In this document: positions 26,216-34,364 of the stretch, one piece after another
How the letters are laid out: every line of letters starts with the position of its first letter
Position numbering within the stretch: position 1 is the first letter of the stretch
Assembly: GCF_017794965.1 (NCBI RefSeq)
Contig: NZ_CP051240.1
Span: 3,658,001 to 3,722,000, forward strand
Reading direction: 5' to 3'
DNA from: Alcanivorax sp.
GTDB taxonomy: Bacteria; Pseudomonadota; Gammaproteobacteria; Pseudomonadales; Alcanivoracaceae
DNA length: 64,000 bases
Program-made: the position numbers and the translations under genes
Notes under the pieces: model-generated
The model's database searches: none
What the model was told of the DNA's origin: nothing
Seen by the model: the letters and a program-made list of their open reading frames with translations, nothing else

Positions 26216-27231
26216 TGCCGTTTTTTGAGCGTTATCTGAGTGTCTGGGTGGCCCTGGCAATTGCTGCAGGCGTGGGTCTGAGCGTGGCCATACCGGGGGT
26301 GTTTGAAGCCGTCGCCGGCTTTGAATACGCCCATGTGAACTTGGCGGTCGCGGTGTTTATCTGGGTGATGGTCTACCCGATGATGATCCAGATCGACTTT
26401 ACCGCCATTAAACAAGTGGGCCAGAATCCCCGCGGGCTGTTGCTGACACTGGTGGTGAACTGGTTGATCAAGCCGTTCACCATGGCCGCGCTGGGCTGGC
26501 TGTTCTTCAAGGTGTTCTTTGCCGGCTGGGTGGATCCGCAAACCGCCACCGAATACATCGCCGGGATGATTCTGCTGGGTGTGGCCCCCTGTACCGCCAT
26601 GGTCTTTGTGTGGAGTCAGCTGACCAAGGGGGATGCCAACTACACCCTGGTGCAGGTGTCGGTGAACGATATCATCATGGTGTTTGCCTTCGCGCCCATT
26701 GCGGGTTTGCTGTTGGGGGTCAGTGACATCACGGTGCCCTGGGATACCCTGTTGTTGTCCGTGGTGCTGTATGTGGTGCTGCCGTTGATTGCCGGTTTCA
26801 TCACCCGTCAGGTGCTGGGGAGTGAAGAGCGGGTTGCCGCCTTTGTGCACCACCTCAAGCCGGTGAGTGTCATGGGGCTGCTGGCCACCGTGGTACTGCT
26901 GTTTGGCTTTCAGGCGGAAACCATTCTCGCCAAGCCCATGGCCATCGTGCTGATTGCTATTCCGTTACTGATCCAGACGTACGGGATTTTCATCATTGCA
27001 TACTGGGCGGCCAAACGGTTGCGTCTCAAACACAATGTGGCCGGGCCGGCCTGCCTCATTGGTACCAGCAACTTTTTCGAACTGGCTGTGGCCGTGGCGA
27101 TCAGTGTGTTCGGTCTGAATTCCGGTGCAGCATTGGCCACCGTGGTGGGCGTGCTGGTGGAAGTGCCGGTGATGCTGTCGCTGGTGGCGATTGTGAATCG
27201 TACTGCTCATTGGTTCGAGAAGAGCAATTAA
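26215..27231 (+). CDS. arsB: Arsenite efflux pump, ACR3 family
   Basis: A 338-residue protein with about ten membrane segments of the ACR3 type rather than the larger E. coli ArsB type. Signature stretches are [12 protein letters not shown], the conserved Cys in [13 protein letters not shown] and [13 protein letters not shown]. It exports arsenite from the cytoplasm, completing arsR-arsC-ACR3. The TAA stop lies inside a TTAATAG heptamer array, so the array directly follows the coding sequence and separates the pump from arsH. Confidence 0.93.
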   Translation: MPFFERYLSVWVALAIAAGVGLSVAIPGVFEAVAGFEYAHVNLAVAVFIWVMVYPMMIQIDFTAIKQVGQNPRGLLLTLVVNWLIKPFTMAALGWLFFKVFFAGWVDPQTATEYIAGMILLGVAPCTAMVFVWSQLTKGDANYTLVQVSVNDIIMVFAFAPIAGLLLGVSDITVPWDTLLLSVVLYVVLPLIAGFITRQVLGSEERVAAFVHHLKPVSVMGLLATVVLLFGFQAETILAKPMAIVLIAIPLLIQTYGIFIIAYWAAKRLRLKHNVAGPACLIGTSNFFELAVAVAISVFGLNSGAALATVVGVLVEVPVMLSLVAIVNRTAHWFEKSN

Positions 27232-27340
27232 TAGTTAATAATGAATAATTAATAGCGAAAGGCGGAAAAGCGGGTATGGGCTGGCGCCCATTTTCGCATT
27301 GCGTTTTTCGTAGGGTGGAAATTGTCTCGGCAATCTCCAC
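27228..27340. repeat. Heptamer array (TTAATAG word) plus palindrome between ACR3 gene and arsH
   Basis: Four exact 7-mers, TTAATAG, TTAATAA, TGAATAA, TTAATAG, occupy 27228-27255. A hairpin TGGGCTGGCGCCCA and a second palindrome (GGTGGAAATTG with inverted partner, about 27314-27340) follow. No inverted TTAATAA arm is seen, so this is a half element. Confidence 0.8.
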
Positions 27341-27366
27341 CGTTGTGTGTAGAGAGCCGATAACAA

Positions 27367-28077
27367 ATGAATGACATCCCTAACCTCGACCAAGACTGCT
27401 TTCAGGTTCCGACGCCGGAAGAGGTGTTTCGTGATCGGCCGTCCAGCCACAAGCCACGCATTTTGTTGCTGTATGGATCGTTGCGAACCCGTTCCTTCAG
27501 TCGGTTGGTGGTGATGGAGGCGGCGCGGTTGCTGGAGGCCATGGGGGCAGAAGCAAAAATTTTCCACGCCGATGGTTTGCCGTTGCCGGATAGCGAGGAT
27601 GCCAGTCATCCCAAAGTACAGGAACTGCGTGATCTGGTGACTTGGTGTGAAGGCATGGTGTGGTGTTCTCCTGAACGACACGGTGCCATGACCGGTATCA
27701 TGAAAGCGCAGATCGACTGGATTCCCTTGTCACTGGGTGCGGTACGCCCTACCCAGGGAAAGACCCTCGCAGTGATGCAGGTATGCGGCGGTTCCCAGTC
27801 ATTCAACGCGGTAAATCAGTTGCGTGTGCTGGGACGCTGGATGCGTATGGTGACGATTCCAAACCAGTCTTCTGTTGCCAAGGCATTTCTGGAATTTGAT
27901 GACAACGATCGCATGAAACCGTCTGGCTTTTATGATCGCATCGTGGATGTCATGGAAGAGCTGGTGAAATTCACCTATCTCACCCGTGATCGCAGCGACT
28001 ATCTGGTTGACCGCTACTCCGAGCGCAAAGAGAGCGCCGAAGCGCTGATGAAGCGGGTCAACCAGAGAGACATGTGA
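27367..28077 (+). CDS. arsH: ArsH, NADPH-dependent flavoprotein of the arsenic operon
   Basis: A 236-residue flavodoxin-like protein. The FMN phosphate-binding loop is [14 protein letters not shown] (about residues 34-47), and the [18 protein letters not shown] segment is typical of ArsH. ArsH oxidises trivalent organoarsenicals. It is on the same strand as arsRC-ACR3 but separated by about 135 bases of repeat DNA, so it may have its own promoter. The 3' end is six bases from the convergent GST gene. Confidence 0.94.
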   Translation: MNDIPNLDQDCFQVPTPEEVFRDRPSSHKPRILLLYGSLRTRSFSRLVVMEAARLLEAMGAEAKIFHADGLPLPDSEDASHPKVQELRDLVTWCEGMVWCSPERHGAMTGIMKAQIDWIPLSLGAVRPTQGKTLAVMQVCGGSQSFNAVNQLRVLGRWMRMVTIPNQSSVAKAFLEFDDNDRMKPSGFYDRIVDVMEELVKFTYLTRDRSDYLVDRYSERKESAEALMKRVNQRDM

Positions 28078-28083
28078 CGGTGA

Positions 28084-29001
28084 TTACGGGCGCAGCGCGA
28101 ATCCTTCGCGGGGAAAGTGGTTGGCGACCTGGCCAACCGTGGCATCGTCGCGAACGATGACCCATTCCAGGGGGGTGCTCGCCACCAGGGTTCCCGATAC
28201 CGGTTCGCGCCCGTAGTCAGCCGGGGCAATATTGACTGCTTGCCCGATCAGTCCGCCATCGTGATCACTGTCGGGAACGGCACGAGGGCTGTGGTTGCGG
28301 GCAATGTCCAGTGCCTGCTCTGCGCTGATGTCGGTACGGTTGCCCTGGCCAAAGGCTTGCAGTCGGTCCATCCACGCGTTCACTTTCGGGTAGCCTTTGA
28401 CCACAGGTTGTTCGGCCAGGTCGCGCTGGAACCAGAGGCTGTGGTACGCGGAGAAATCAGCCGCATTCGGCGTTTCACCAAACAGGAAAGGCTGGTTCGC
28501 CAGCATGCTTTCCAGGCGGTCGAGGTGCTCACGCACCATGCGCTTCATTTTTCCTGGACCATTTGCCTTCACTTTGGCCTTGCTGCCCATGCGCATGCGG
28601 TCCCATAGCAACTTGCAAAGATCGAGCAGGCTGGACTCTTTCAGCACCTTGCGAAGCAGGGTCCGGTTGCCGGCAGTAATGATGCAGGCAAGGAAAACAT
28701 CCAGGTCCACCTCGCGAATAAATGCCTGAACCTCTTCCGGGCAATTCTCCATGGCCAGTTCCGGCTTGTTGCTGAGGCGCGCAATTTCCCGGGCAATGGT
28801 ACGGGTGTCGCAAAAGATATCCGCGCCGATCTGGGCAACGGGAATCTTGCGGTAGCCTCCCGCCAGTGGTGCCAGGAGGGGGCGCGGCGGCATTTCCCTG
28901 ACTTCTACGGACTGCCAGCTGAGACCCGCATAACCGAGCATGGCGCGCACTTTCTCGGAAAACGGAGAGAAATAGTAATGATGAAGAATCAGTTCAGACA
29001 T
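28084..29001 (-). CDS. Glutathione S-transferase family protein
   Basis: Using the ATG at 29001 gives 305 residues beginning MSELILHHYYFSPFSEKVR, a thioredoxin-fold GST N-domain with the cis-Pro in KIPVAQIG and the glutathione-contacting DTRTIARE segment. The C-terminal helical domain has the N-capping motif region NAADFSAYHSLWF. About 80 extra residues at the C-terminus, with SDHDGGLIGQ and a strand-rich tail, are longer than a normal GST (about 220). The substrate is unknown. It converges on arsH with a six-base gap. Confidence 0.85.
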   Translation of the reverse strand: MSELILHHYYFSPFSEKVRAMLGYAGLSWQSVEVREMPPRPLLAPLAGGYRKIPVAQIGADIFCDTRTIAREIARLSNKPELAMENCPEEVQAFIREVDLDVFLACIITAGNRTLLRKVLKESSLLDLCKLLWDRMRMGSKAKVKANGPGKMKRMVREHLDRLESMLANQPFLFGETPNAADFSAYHSLWFQRDLAEQPVVKGYPKVNAWMDRLQAFGQGNRTDISAEQALDIARNHSPRAVPDSDHDGGLIGQAVNIAPADYGREPVSGTLVASTPLEWVIVRDDATVGQVANHFPREGFALRP

Positions 29002-29108
29002 GGGATGACACGCTCGAGAAAACGGTAGAACGTGCATCTTCGATAACTACAGTCGAATTGACAAGGCAGCAGACCCTGCCTGGCTGGCGTCAGGGTCAAA
29101 CGGAGGTA

Positions 29109-29410
29109 GGGAGCCTCTGAATAACTCCTTGCGTACTCAGCGTGACCTGAAGCGTGCAGCAGTTGTGTCTTGTCTCGAAGGGAAGGGTGGTTCCCTTTTC
29201 AAGAGGCAAGGCGCTGCTGATGTGCGCTTCAGGTCGCGCCCCCCGGGTCTTCCAGGCTGATCCACACTCGTTGTTGCCTGTTCTTGAAGGTAAGAGTCTC
29301 GACAGGCAACCAGCATGCCTTCAAAAGTGCGCCCCCCTTTACCTTTGGACCCTAGAGGGGGTGAATCAGCCTGAAAGACTGAGCATGCAAGGCGTTATTC
29401 AGAGGCTCCT
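29109..29410. mobile_element. MITE-like element with 23-bp terminal inverted repeats
   Basis: The ends are inverted copies of GGAGCCTCTGAATAAC followed by N-CCTTGC (29110-29132 and 29387-29409), differing at one position. TAG flanks both sides at one base from the repeat, a possible 3-bp target duplication. The inside holds two long imperfect palindromes (GACCTGAAGCG about 29140-29235; AGGCTGATCCAC about 29253-29375) and no coding frame. The right end sits exactly at the TAA stop of trxC. This fits a non-autonomous transposon, possibly mobilised by an IS5-type enzyme, but no transposase is present. Confidence 0.75.
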
Positions 29411-29841
29411 TAGCCCAGATGCTGCTCCAGCCATTGGTCAAACTGTGCTTTGGGCAAGGCCCCTGACAGGCGCGTGATTTCCTTGCCATTGCTCACAATC
29501 ATCAGCGTGGGGATAGAACGAATCTGAAACCTTGCCGCGGTTTGCGGGCAGGCTTGCGTATCAATCTTGATAAAGCGTGCCCGGGTGGCAAAATCGGCTG
29601 CGCTGGCCTGGAAGGTGGGGGCAAACTGCTGACAGGGCCCGCACCAGCTGGCCCAGAAGTCCAATACCAACGGCAAGCCATTGCGGTCGACAAGCCGCTG
29701 GAACGAGGCGTCGCTGGCCGCCAGTGGCTGGCCATTCAAAAGCCGGGTTTTGCACTTGCCACAAACCGGGTGGCTGTCCAGCCGATCTTCCGGTACGCGA
29801 TTGATGGCCCCGCAGGAGGGGCAGGTCAGCTCAATGGCCAT
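29410..29841 (-). CDS. trxC: Thioredoxin 2 (zinc-containing)
   Basis: A 143-residue protein. The N-terminal zinc ribbon has Cys7, Cys10, Cys27 and Cys30 (CPSC ... CGKC), and the thioredoxin active site WCGPC lies at residues 66-70; cis-Pro is in IRSIPTLM. It reduces cytosolic disulfides, often under oxidative stress. It could also feed the thioredoxin-linked ArsC 3 kb away (inference only). The stop codon is directly followed by the terminal repeat of the MITE-like element, which may have replaced its native terminator. Confidence 0.95.
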   Translation of the reverse strand: MAIELTCPSCGAINRVPEDRLDSHPVCGKCKTRLLNGQPLAASDASFQRLVDRNGLPLVLDFWASWCGPCQQFAPTFQASAADFATRARFIKIDTQACPQTAARFQIRSIPTLMIVSNGKEITRLSGALPKAQFDQWLEQHLG

Positions 29842-29880
29842 TGTCAGGCTCCAGTAGAAACTGATGGAGTGATGGCGGCA

Positions 29881-31071
29881 CTAGCCCTGTTTTTCAAGGT
29901 GCTGATCCGCATCCAGCAATGGCAGACAGGATCGCATTTTTTCGCTGTTAAAATCAGAAGGGAAGCATATCTCATCGCTGCTCTTCTCCAGCGTCATCCC
30001 GCCTTCCGGTGACCACGGGTTGGGCAGAGACGGATCGTGGTGACGGAACCAGCTCAACAGCTGGATTTGCGCGTCCAGGTGCGAAAGCCGGCTCAGGTAT
30101 TCGGTAAAATGGGGAAGCGAGCTTTCCAGAAGCTGGTTGCCGGCAGGATTGCGGATGGCTTGCGACAGGGATGGTGCGGGAAGCTGATACACATCGTTGG
30201 CGATGATGAAAGAGGGGTTCTCGGAAAGATCGGCATAATGCTGATAGAAAAGGAAAGCCCGGTTGGTGGTGATGTTCTCTCTCAGTCCGATAATGTAATA
30301 AAGATTTTCCAGCCAATGTTCGCCAAAAAACTCATGACTTCGCCAATCCTGCTGAAGGACACGGGTGGAGAATCGGAACTCGTAGGCTAACGCGGAGCGG
30401 AAACTTTTTTCCGCTGTGGAAAGGCGATACTGGCTCAGAGAAACAGGCTGACCTTGCTGCATTAAAAGCGCAGCCAACTGTATTTTTTCTGACAGTATCC
30501 TGGTAACTATCACCTTGCTGAGAATGCTGTGATGCTGGGCAAGGAGATGTCGTAGGCGTTCGATTTCGGACGTCAACCCCTGGCCGTCTTTGTTCATTGC
30601 CCAGTTAAGGGATTGCAACCTGGCCAGTGTAATCAGCCGGCGATAGCGTGGAAACGGCGTGTCGATCCTGGCGGGGGTCATTTCCTTGAAATCATCAAAG
30701 GCGAGGAAGTGCTGGTAGCGCGCCAAGTAGGGTGCAAAGCGGGACAATAGTGCCTGGCCTGTGGCGGTATGTTGCTGCTGCTTCAACAGGCAGGCAGCGG
30801 TGTAGTTATCGCACAGCAGGTCTTTCTGCTGTAGTTCCTCGAGTGGCTCGGGTCCAGTGGGATGGGGTGAATCAAGACGTTGCTGGATGTTGTCTGGATC
30901 AAAGGGTGGGTCGATGCCAACCATCTCTATCAGGTATTGATAGGCCGCATTCTCTTCTTCGGTATCTTCCAGCCAAAGCTGTGCTGCGGCATCAAGGGGT
31001 TCGTCACTGACCCACCAGCCAGCAAGGAGAACCAGTCCGGTAAAAAGCAGCAGGATGATGGCGTTTTTCAT
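29881..31071 (-). CDS. Hypothetical exported or membrane-anchored protein
   Basis: A 396-residue protein with an N-terminal hydrophobic segment (residues 4-21, NAIILLLFTGLVLLAGWW) that may act as an uncleaved signal anchor. The remainder is helix-rich with many Gln/Leu and no motif I recognise. It lies between trxC and yaeQ, all on the minus strand: 40 bases upstream of trxC and 31 bases downstream of yaeQ, so co-transcription is possible. Confidence 0.7.
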   Translation of the reverse strand: MKNAIILLLFTGLVLLAGWWVSDEPLDAAAQLWLEDTEEENAAYQYLIEMVGIDPPFDPDNIQQRLDSPHPTGPEPLEELQQKDLLCDNYTAACLLKQQQHTATGQALLSRFAPYLARYQHFLAFDDFKEMTPARIDTPFPRYRRLITLARLQSLNWAMNKDGQGLTSEIERLRHLLAQHHSILSKVIVTRILSEKIQLAALLMQQGQPVSLSQYRLSTAEKSFRSALAYEFRFSTRVLQQDWRSHEFFGEHWLENLYYIIGLRENITTNRAFLFYQHYADLSENPSFIIANDVYQLPAPSLSQAIRNPAGNQLLESSLPHFTEYLSRLSHLDAQIQLLSWFRHHDPSLPNPWSPEGGMTLEKSSDEICFPSDFNSEKMRSCLPLLDADQHLEKQG

Positions 31072-31101
31072 GTTTCCCCCGAAACGTGATGTCGCCGCCG
31101 G

Positions 31102-31650
31102 TTATTTCCCTGCCGGATACCAGCGGTCCAGCCCAATCTCGATACTGTTGTCAGTGGTGCCAAACCAGATCTGGCCATCCTGAATCATGGCCTGTAGCTG
31201 CATGGTCCGGTTCACGCATCCCTCCAGCGCCACTTCGCTGTCGTGATCAATATAGATGACGGACAAATTGTCAAAACGCTGCACCTTGCTCTTGATGCCG
31301 TCCCACCATACCTGGGGAGCGCGGGGACCATAGCAGTACACCGTCACCCTTTCGGCCATGCCACAGGCCTTGCGCAGCCGCTTCTCATCCGGCATGCCCA
31401 GCTCGATCCAGTGGGTAACGGTACCGTTGGGGTGGTGTTGCCAAAGATCAGGCTCTTCCGGGTTGGAAATACCCTTGGAAAACGCCAGATCTTCGTGTGC
31501 GTTCAACGCAAAGGCCAGCAGCCGCAGCATCATCCGTGATTCGGTTTCCGAGGGGTGCAGCGCCACGGTCAGGTTGTGGGTGGCGTAATAATCCCGATCC
31601 ATATCGGAGATAGTCAGCTCGGCTTTGAAGATGGTGGCGGTGAGGGCCAT
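31102..31650 (-). CDS. yaeQ: YaeQ family protein
   Basis: Starting at ATG 31650 the protein has 182 residues and begins MALTATIFKAELTISDMDR, as in YaeQ. It has a PD-(D/E)XK-nuclease-like fold by family knowledge; here the relevant conserved stretches are HPSETESRMMLRLLAFAL, HWIELGMPDEKRLRKAC and VYCYGPRAPQVWW. Function remains unproven for the family. A longer open frame to 31851 is rejected because it reads through a heptamer element and the neighbouring gene. Confidence 0.9.
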   Translation of the reverse strand: MALTATIFKAELTISDMDRDYYATHNLTVALHPSETESRMMLRLLAFALNAHEDLAFSKGISNPEEPDLWQHHPNGTVTHWIELGMPDEKRLRKACGMAERVTVYCYGPRAPQVWWDGIKSKVQRFDNLSVIYIDHDSEVALEGCVNRTMQLQAMIQDGQIWFGTTDNSIEIGLDRWYPAGK

Positions 31651-31660
31651 AACAAGACTC

Positions 31661-31754
31661 GCAACAGGCAGCACGCAACACGCATGCACGCAAAAAATTA
31701 GCCAGATTGTAGCAGGCTTTGTGCGTGTCGCGTGGTGCCTGATGCGTGAAGCGG
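31661..31754. repeat. Compact heptamer-armed element, GCAACAC word
   Basis: The left arm is GCAACAG, GCAGCAC, GCAACAC, GCATGCA (31661-31688). The right arm is GTGCGTG, TCGCGTG, GTGCCTG, ATGCGTG (31721-31748). The spacer is only about 30 bases. It lies 2 bases from the stop of the GDT1-type gene and 10 bases from the yaeQ start. Confidence 0.85.
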
Positions 31755-31756
31755 TA

Positions 31757-32308
31757 TTAAACCAGTGCCCAGACCCCAAAGCCCACAAACAGCAGGGCGC
31801 TGATGCGGTGGGCCCAGGTTTCCAGCTTTTCGCTGGCGAATTGATGGCCAAGCCAGATGACCGGCAGGTTGGCCGCGATCATGCCCAGGGTGGAGCCGCC
31901 AAGCACGGGCCAGAACTGGTCCTTGAACTGCACGGCCAGGGCAATGGTGGCCAGCTGGGTCTTGTCGCCGATCTCGGCAATAAAGAACAGCACCAGAGCG
32001 GTCAGGAAGGGGCCATATTTAGGCTCGTTGCTGATCTCTTCGTCGCCATCCGGAATCAGCATCCACAGGCCCAGGGCAATAAAGCTGAGGCCCAGAATCC
32101 AGCGCATCCAGTCCATGGGTACGGCATCGGCCAGCCAGTCACCGAACCACACCGAGACACCATGATTGAGCAGGGTGGCAATCACCACGCCGGCCAGGAT
32201 GGGCCAGGGCTTGCGGAACTTGAGAATCAGCGCCAGGGACAGCAGCTGGGTCTTGTCACCGATTTCACCCAGGGCGACCAGCAAGAAGGAGCTGAGAGTG
32301 GCTTCCAT
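31757..32308 (-). CDS. TMEM165/GDT1 (UPF0016) family transporter, probable manganese exporter
   Basis: The 183-residue protein (ATG 32308) has six hydrophobic segments in two homologous halves, each with the family motif E-x-G-D-K-T: GEIGDKTQLL near residue 14 and AEIGDKTQLA near residue 113. Family members move Mn2+ or Ca2+; bacterial ones export manganese. The leader carries a yybP-ykoY-type riboswitch, which supports regulation by Mn2+. The gene is transcribed divergently from slyX. Confidence 0.92.
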   Translation of the reverse strand: MEATLSSFLLVALGEIGDKTQLLSLALILKFRKPWPILAGVVIATLLNHGVSVWFGDWLADAVPMDWMRWILGLSFIALGLWMLIPDGDEEISNEPKYGPFLTALVLFFIAEIGDKTQLATIALAVQFKDQFWPVLGGSTLGMIAANLPVIWLGHQFASEKLETWAHRISALLFVGFGVWALV

Positions 32309-32383
32309 GTTGATTTCCAGAGGGGCGGGATTGCTTCGACGCAGAGACACCACCTGCCAATCCCGCCCCGGCGGAATGCAAGT

Positions 32384-32526
32384 CGTGTCTCAGGTCTCGT
32401 CAATCCGGGCAACCCATAGAGGGCAGAGCGGATGTGGACGCCATGCGCATGAGGCGCAACCATGTTGACGGCCACCTTGAGGCTGTTCAGCGAGGAAAGC
32501 GGTTCGAGCGACTACTCCCCCAAGAC
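32384..32526 (-). promoter_or_regulatory. yybP-ykoY manganese riboswitch
   Basis: Read on the minus strand, the leader starts GTCTTGGGGGAGTAG, the 5' hallmark GGGGAGUAG of this class. It continues through GTCAACATGG and ends GACGAGACCTGAGAC. The ends pair (GTCT..GG with CC..AGAC) to form P1, as in known Mn2+ riboswitches. It lies about 75 bases upstream of a GDT1-type exporter gene, a known target. A GC hairpin (GGCGGGATTGGCAGG with partner CAATCCCGCC) between the aptamer and the start codon may be the expression platform. Confidence 0.82.
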
Positions 32527-32746
32527 GGGTGAAACCATAGCGGAAATCCGCCGTTCAGGCCAGTACAATGGGGAAGAGCAGCAGCAAGCTGCAGGGCGTG
32601 ACAGTTACCCTTGTGATCTGTTGGGTCGTGTCCGCGATTTTGCGCCCGAACGCGGTGACAGGCCTTAAAGATTGTTGGAATGTTTGTCGCGTTGAATCTT
32701 GCAGCTTGCGCCGTTCTGACCCGACCTTAGTGCAGAAGAGACTCAC

Positions 32747-32953
32747 ATGAGCGATGACCGTCTGATTGATATCGAAACCAAGCTAGTCTATCAGGAAGAC
32801 CTGATCGAGGCCCTCAACAAGGTGGTTGCGGATCAGCAGCTGAAGATTGATGAGCTGGAAAAAGCCTGCCGCAAGATGGTGGACCGGCTGGTGGATCTGT
32901 CCGAAGCCTTTGAATCCGCCCAGATCGAAGACGCCCCGCCGCCGCATTATTGA
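32747..32953 (+). CDS. slyX: SlyX family protein
   Basis: A 68-residue protein, mostly a coiled coil (residues 5-58), ending APPPHY as SlyX proteins do. Its function is unknown, although the gene is often near slyD or slyA in enterobacteria; neither is here. Its TGA stop overlaps the first A of an AGTTGAA heptamer array. The upstream gap 32527-32746 holds the divergent promoters of slyX and the riboswitch. Confidence 0.9.
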   Translation: MSDDRLIDIETKLVYQEDLIEALNKVVADQQLKIDELEKACRKMVDRLVDLSEAFESAQIEDAPPPHY

Positions 32954-33107
32954 GTTGAAAGTTTAAAGTTCAAAGTTGAAAAGGCGCGAGGGCGGCTTTC
33001 CTGTTGCTGGTCTCTGTGCCCGCGCCATTACCGGAGAGCGCGGGCACAGCCTGACAAAACACGCAGACCAGATCCGCGTTTGAACTTTCAACTTTACACT
33101 TTCAACT
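32953..33107. repeat. Heptamer-armed element, AGTTGAA word
   Basis: The left arm is AGTTGAA, AGTTTAA, AGTTCAA, AGTTGAA (32953-32980). The hairpin is CTGTGCCCGCG with inverted partner (33014-33049). The right arm at 33079-33107 is inverted. A REP-like unit (33112-33232; TTCGGTCGCC ... GTTCCTACAG) follows immediately and fills the gap to the next gene. Confidence 0.9.
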
Positions 33108-33239
33108 CGATCTCCCTTCGGTCGCCTCACTGTGTTCGGTTCGTCCCCAGGAAGAGGGTTATTCGCTGCGCTCCCCCTTCGGGCCGCACTGCGTGCGTTA
33201 CTCCACTACGCTCCGTTCCTACAGCATGCACGTACGCCC

Positions 33240-34337
33240 TCAGAATGCTTCCTGCGACGTGGTTTGGCTTTCGGATGTATCCTGCTGCAGCGTAAGCGCC
33301 GGCGCTACCGCGTCGTCTTCCGGCAGGCGCGCTTCCAGCCAGCTGATGATGTCGCCCCAGATCTCTTCCCGACGCCGGTCATGGAGGGTGGCATGGGTGA
33401 TCTTTTCGTAGCGCAGTAACGTCTTGTCTTCGCTGCCCAGGTGCTCAAGGGTGAATTCGCTGGATTTGACCGGCACCAGCACATCCCGGGTGCCCTGCTG
33501 AATCAGAACGGGCGCGGTGACCTGGTCCAGTCCTTTCTCGATGCGCGTGGTGGCGTCCTGCAGGCCGGTGAAATAACTGAACGGCAGCGCCTTGTGGGTG
33601 GCAAAGGGATCATCATGAAAGGCCTGTTGGTACTCCTCTTTCTTGAGCAGCAGCCCGATACCCATGTGTTCCATGAGTTTTCCGTGATACAGGGCCGGCA
33701 TGTTCGGGAAAAGTTTGCCTGGTTGCGAGAGCGTCCAGAGTCCCATATTGGATACCCAGTGCGGAGAACTGACGGGACCGAAACTGAGTCCCGGGCGCAC
33801 TGCCGGTGCATTCAGGATCAGGCCATCCACTTCCACCGTATCTTCGATCTGCGACAGCAGGGCAATGGCCCCGCCCATGGATTCGCCCTGCAGGTAAAGC
33901 GGTGCATCAGGATAGCGGGTGATGACTTCCTGATAGGCACTGCGCAAGTCCAGCAGATACTCATCGTAGTTACCGATCACGCCGTTGCGCCCGTAACCCT
34001 GGGACTGTCCCCAGCCACGCAGGTCGATGCCGAATACGGCAAAGCCCCGGGAAGAAAAAAAAGTGGCCATGGGTGAATAGAATCCGGAGTGAGCGATGGT
34101 GCCGTGCAGTAACAGCACCACGCCACGGGGTTCATTCGGGCCCTCGGGAAGCCACCATTGGCCAAACAGGGAAAGCTGATCCGCGCTTTCCAATACCACA
34201 GGGGTAGCACCTTGCGCAGCCACATACTGTTCGCGAGGCGGGTTCTGCGCTGGGTTGAGCGAGAACATGGCACAGCCCTGCAGGAACATCATGGCCAGCA
34301 GGATCAGTGAATAACGCAGTAGAGAAACCGTTTTCAT
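33240..34337 (-). CDS. Alpha/beta hydrolase lipoprotein, monoacylglycerol lipase-like
   Basis: A 365-residue protein with a lipoprotein signal (LQGC, Cys22). The serine hydrolase 4 (lysophospholipase) fold has oxyanion segment LLLHGTIAHSGFY, nucleophile elbow YLQGESMGGA (Ser153), Asp in IQQGTRDVLVP and His in ITHATLHD. It probably hydrolyses lipids or esters in the periplasm or at the outer membrane. It is the last gene of the five-gene operon encoding four exported proteins, 27 bases after the preceding stop, which hints that it acts on or with them (inference). The C-terminal 30 residues are a Gln/Thr/Ser tail. Confidence 0.88.
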   Translation of the reverse strand: MKTVSLLRYSLILLAMMFLQGCAMFSLNPAQNPPREQYVAAQGATPVVLESADQLSLFGQWWLPEGPNEPRGVVLLLHGTIAHSGFYSPMATFFSSRGFAVFGIDLRGWGQSQGYGRNGVIGNYDEYLLDLRSAYQEVITRYPDAPLYLQGESMGGAIALLSQIEDTVEVDGLILNAPAVRPGLSFGPVSSPHWVSNMGLWTLSQPGKLFPNMPALYHGKLMEHMGIGLLLKKEEYQQAFHDDPFATHKALPFSYFTGLQDATTRIEKGLDQVTAPVLIQQGTRDVLVPVKSSEFTLEHLGSEDKTLLRYEKITHATLHDRRREEIWGDIISWLEARLPEDDAVAPALTLQQDTSESQTTSQEAF

Positions 34338-34364
34338 TGTTGTTGTCCGTTACGGGTCAAAAGC

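Noticed and set aside
31651..31851. Long upstream extension of yaeQ
   Set aside because: It runs through a heptamer element and overlaps the GDT1-type gene; family start is MALTATIFK.
32462..32668. 68-codon plus-strand frame
   Set aside because: It lies over the manganese riboswitch and divergent promoter; no motif or ribosome site.
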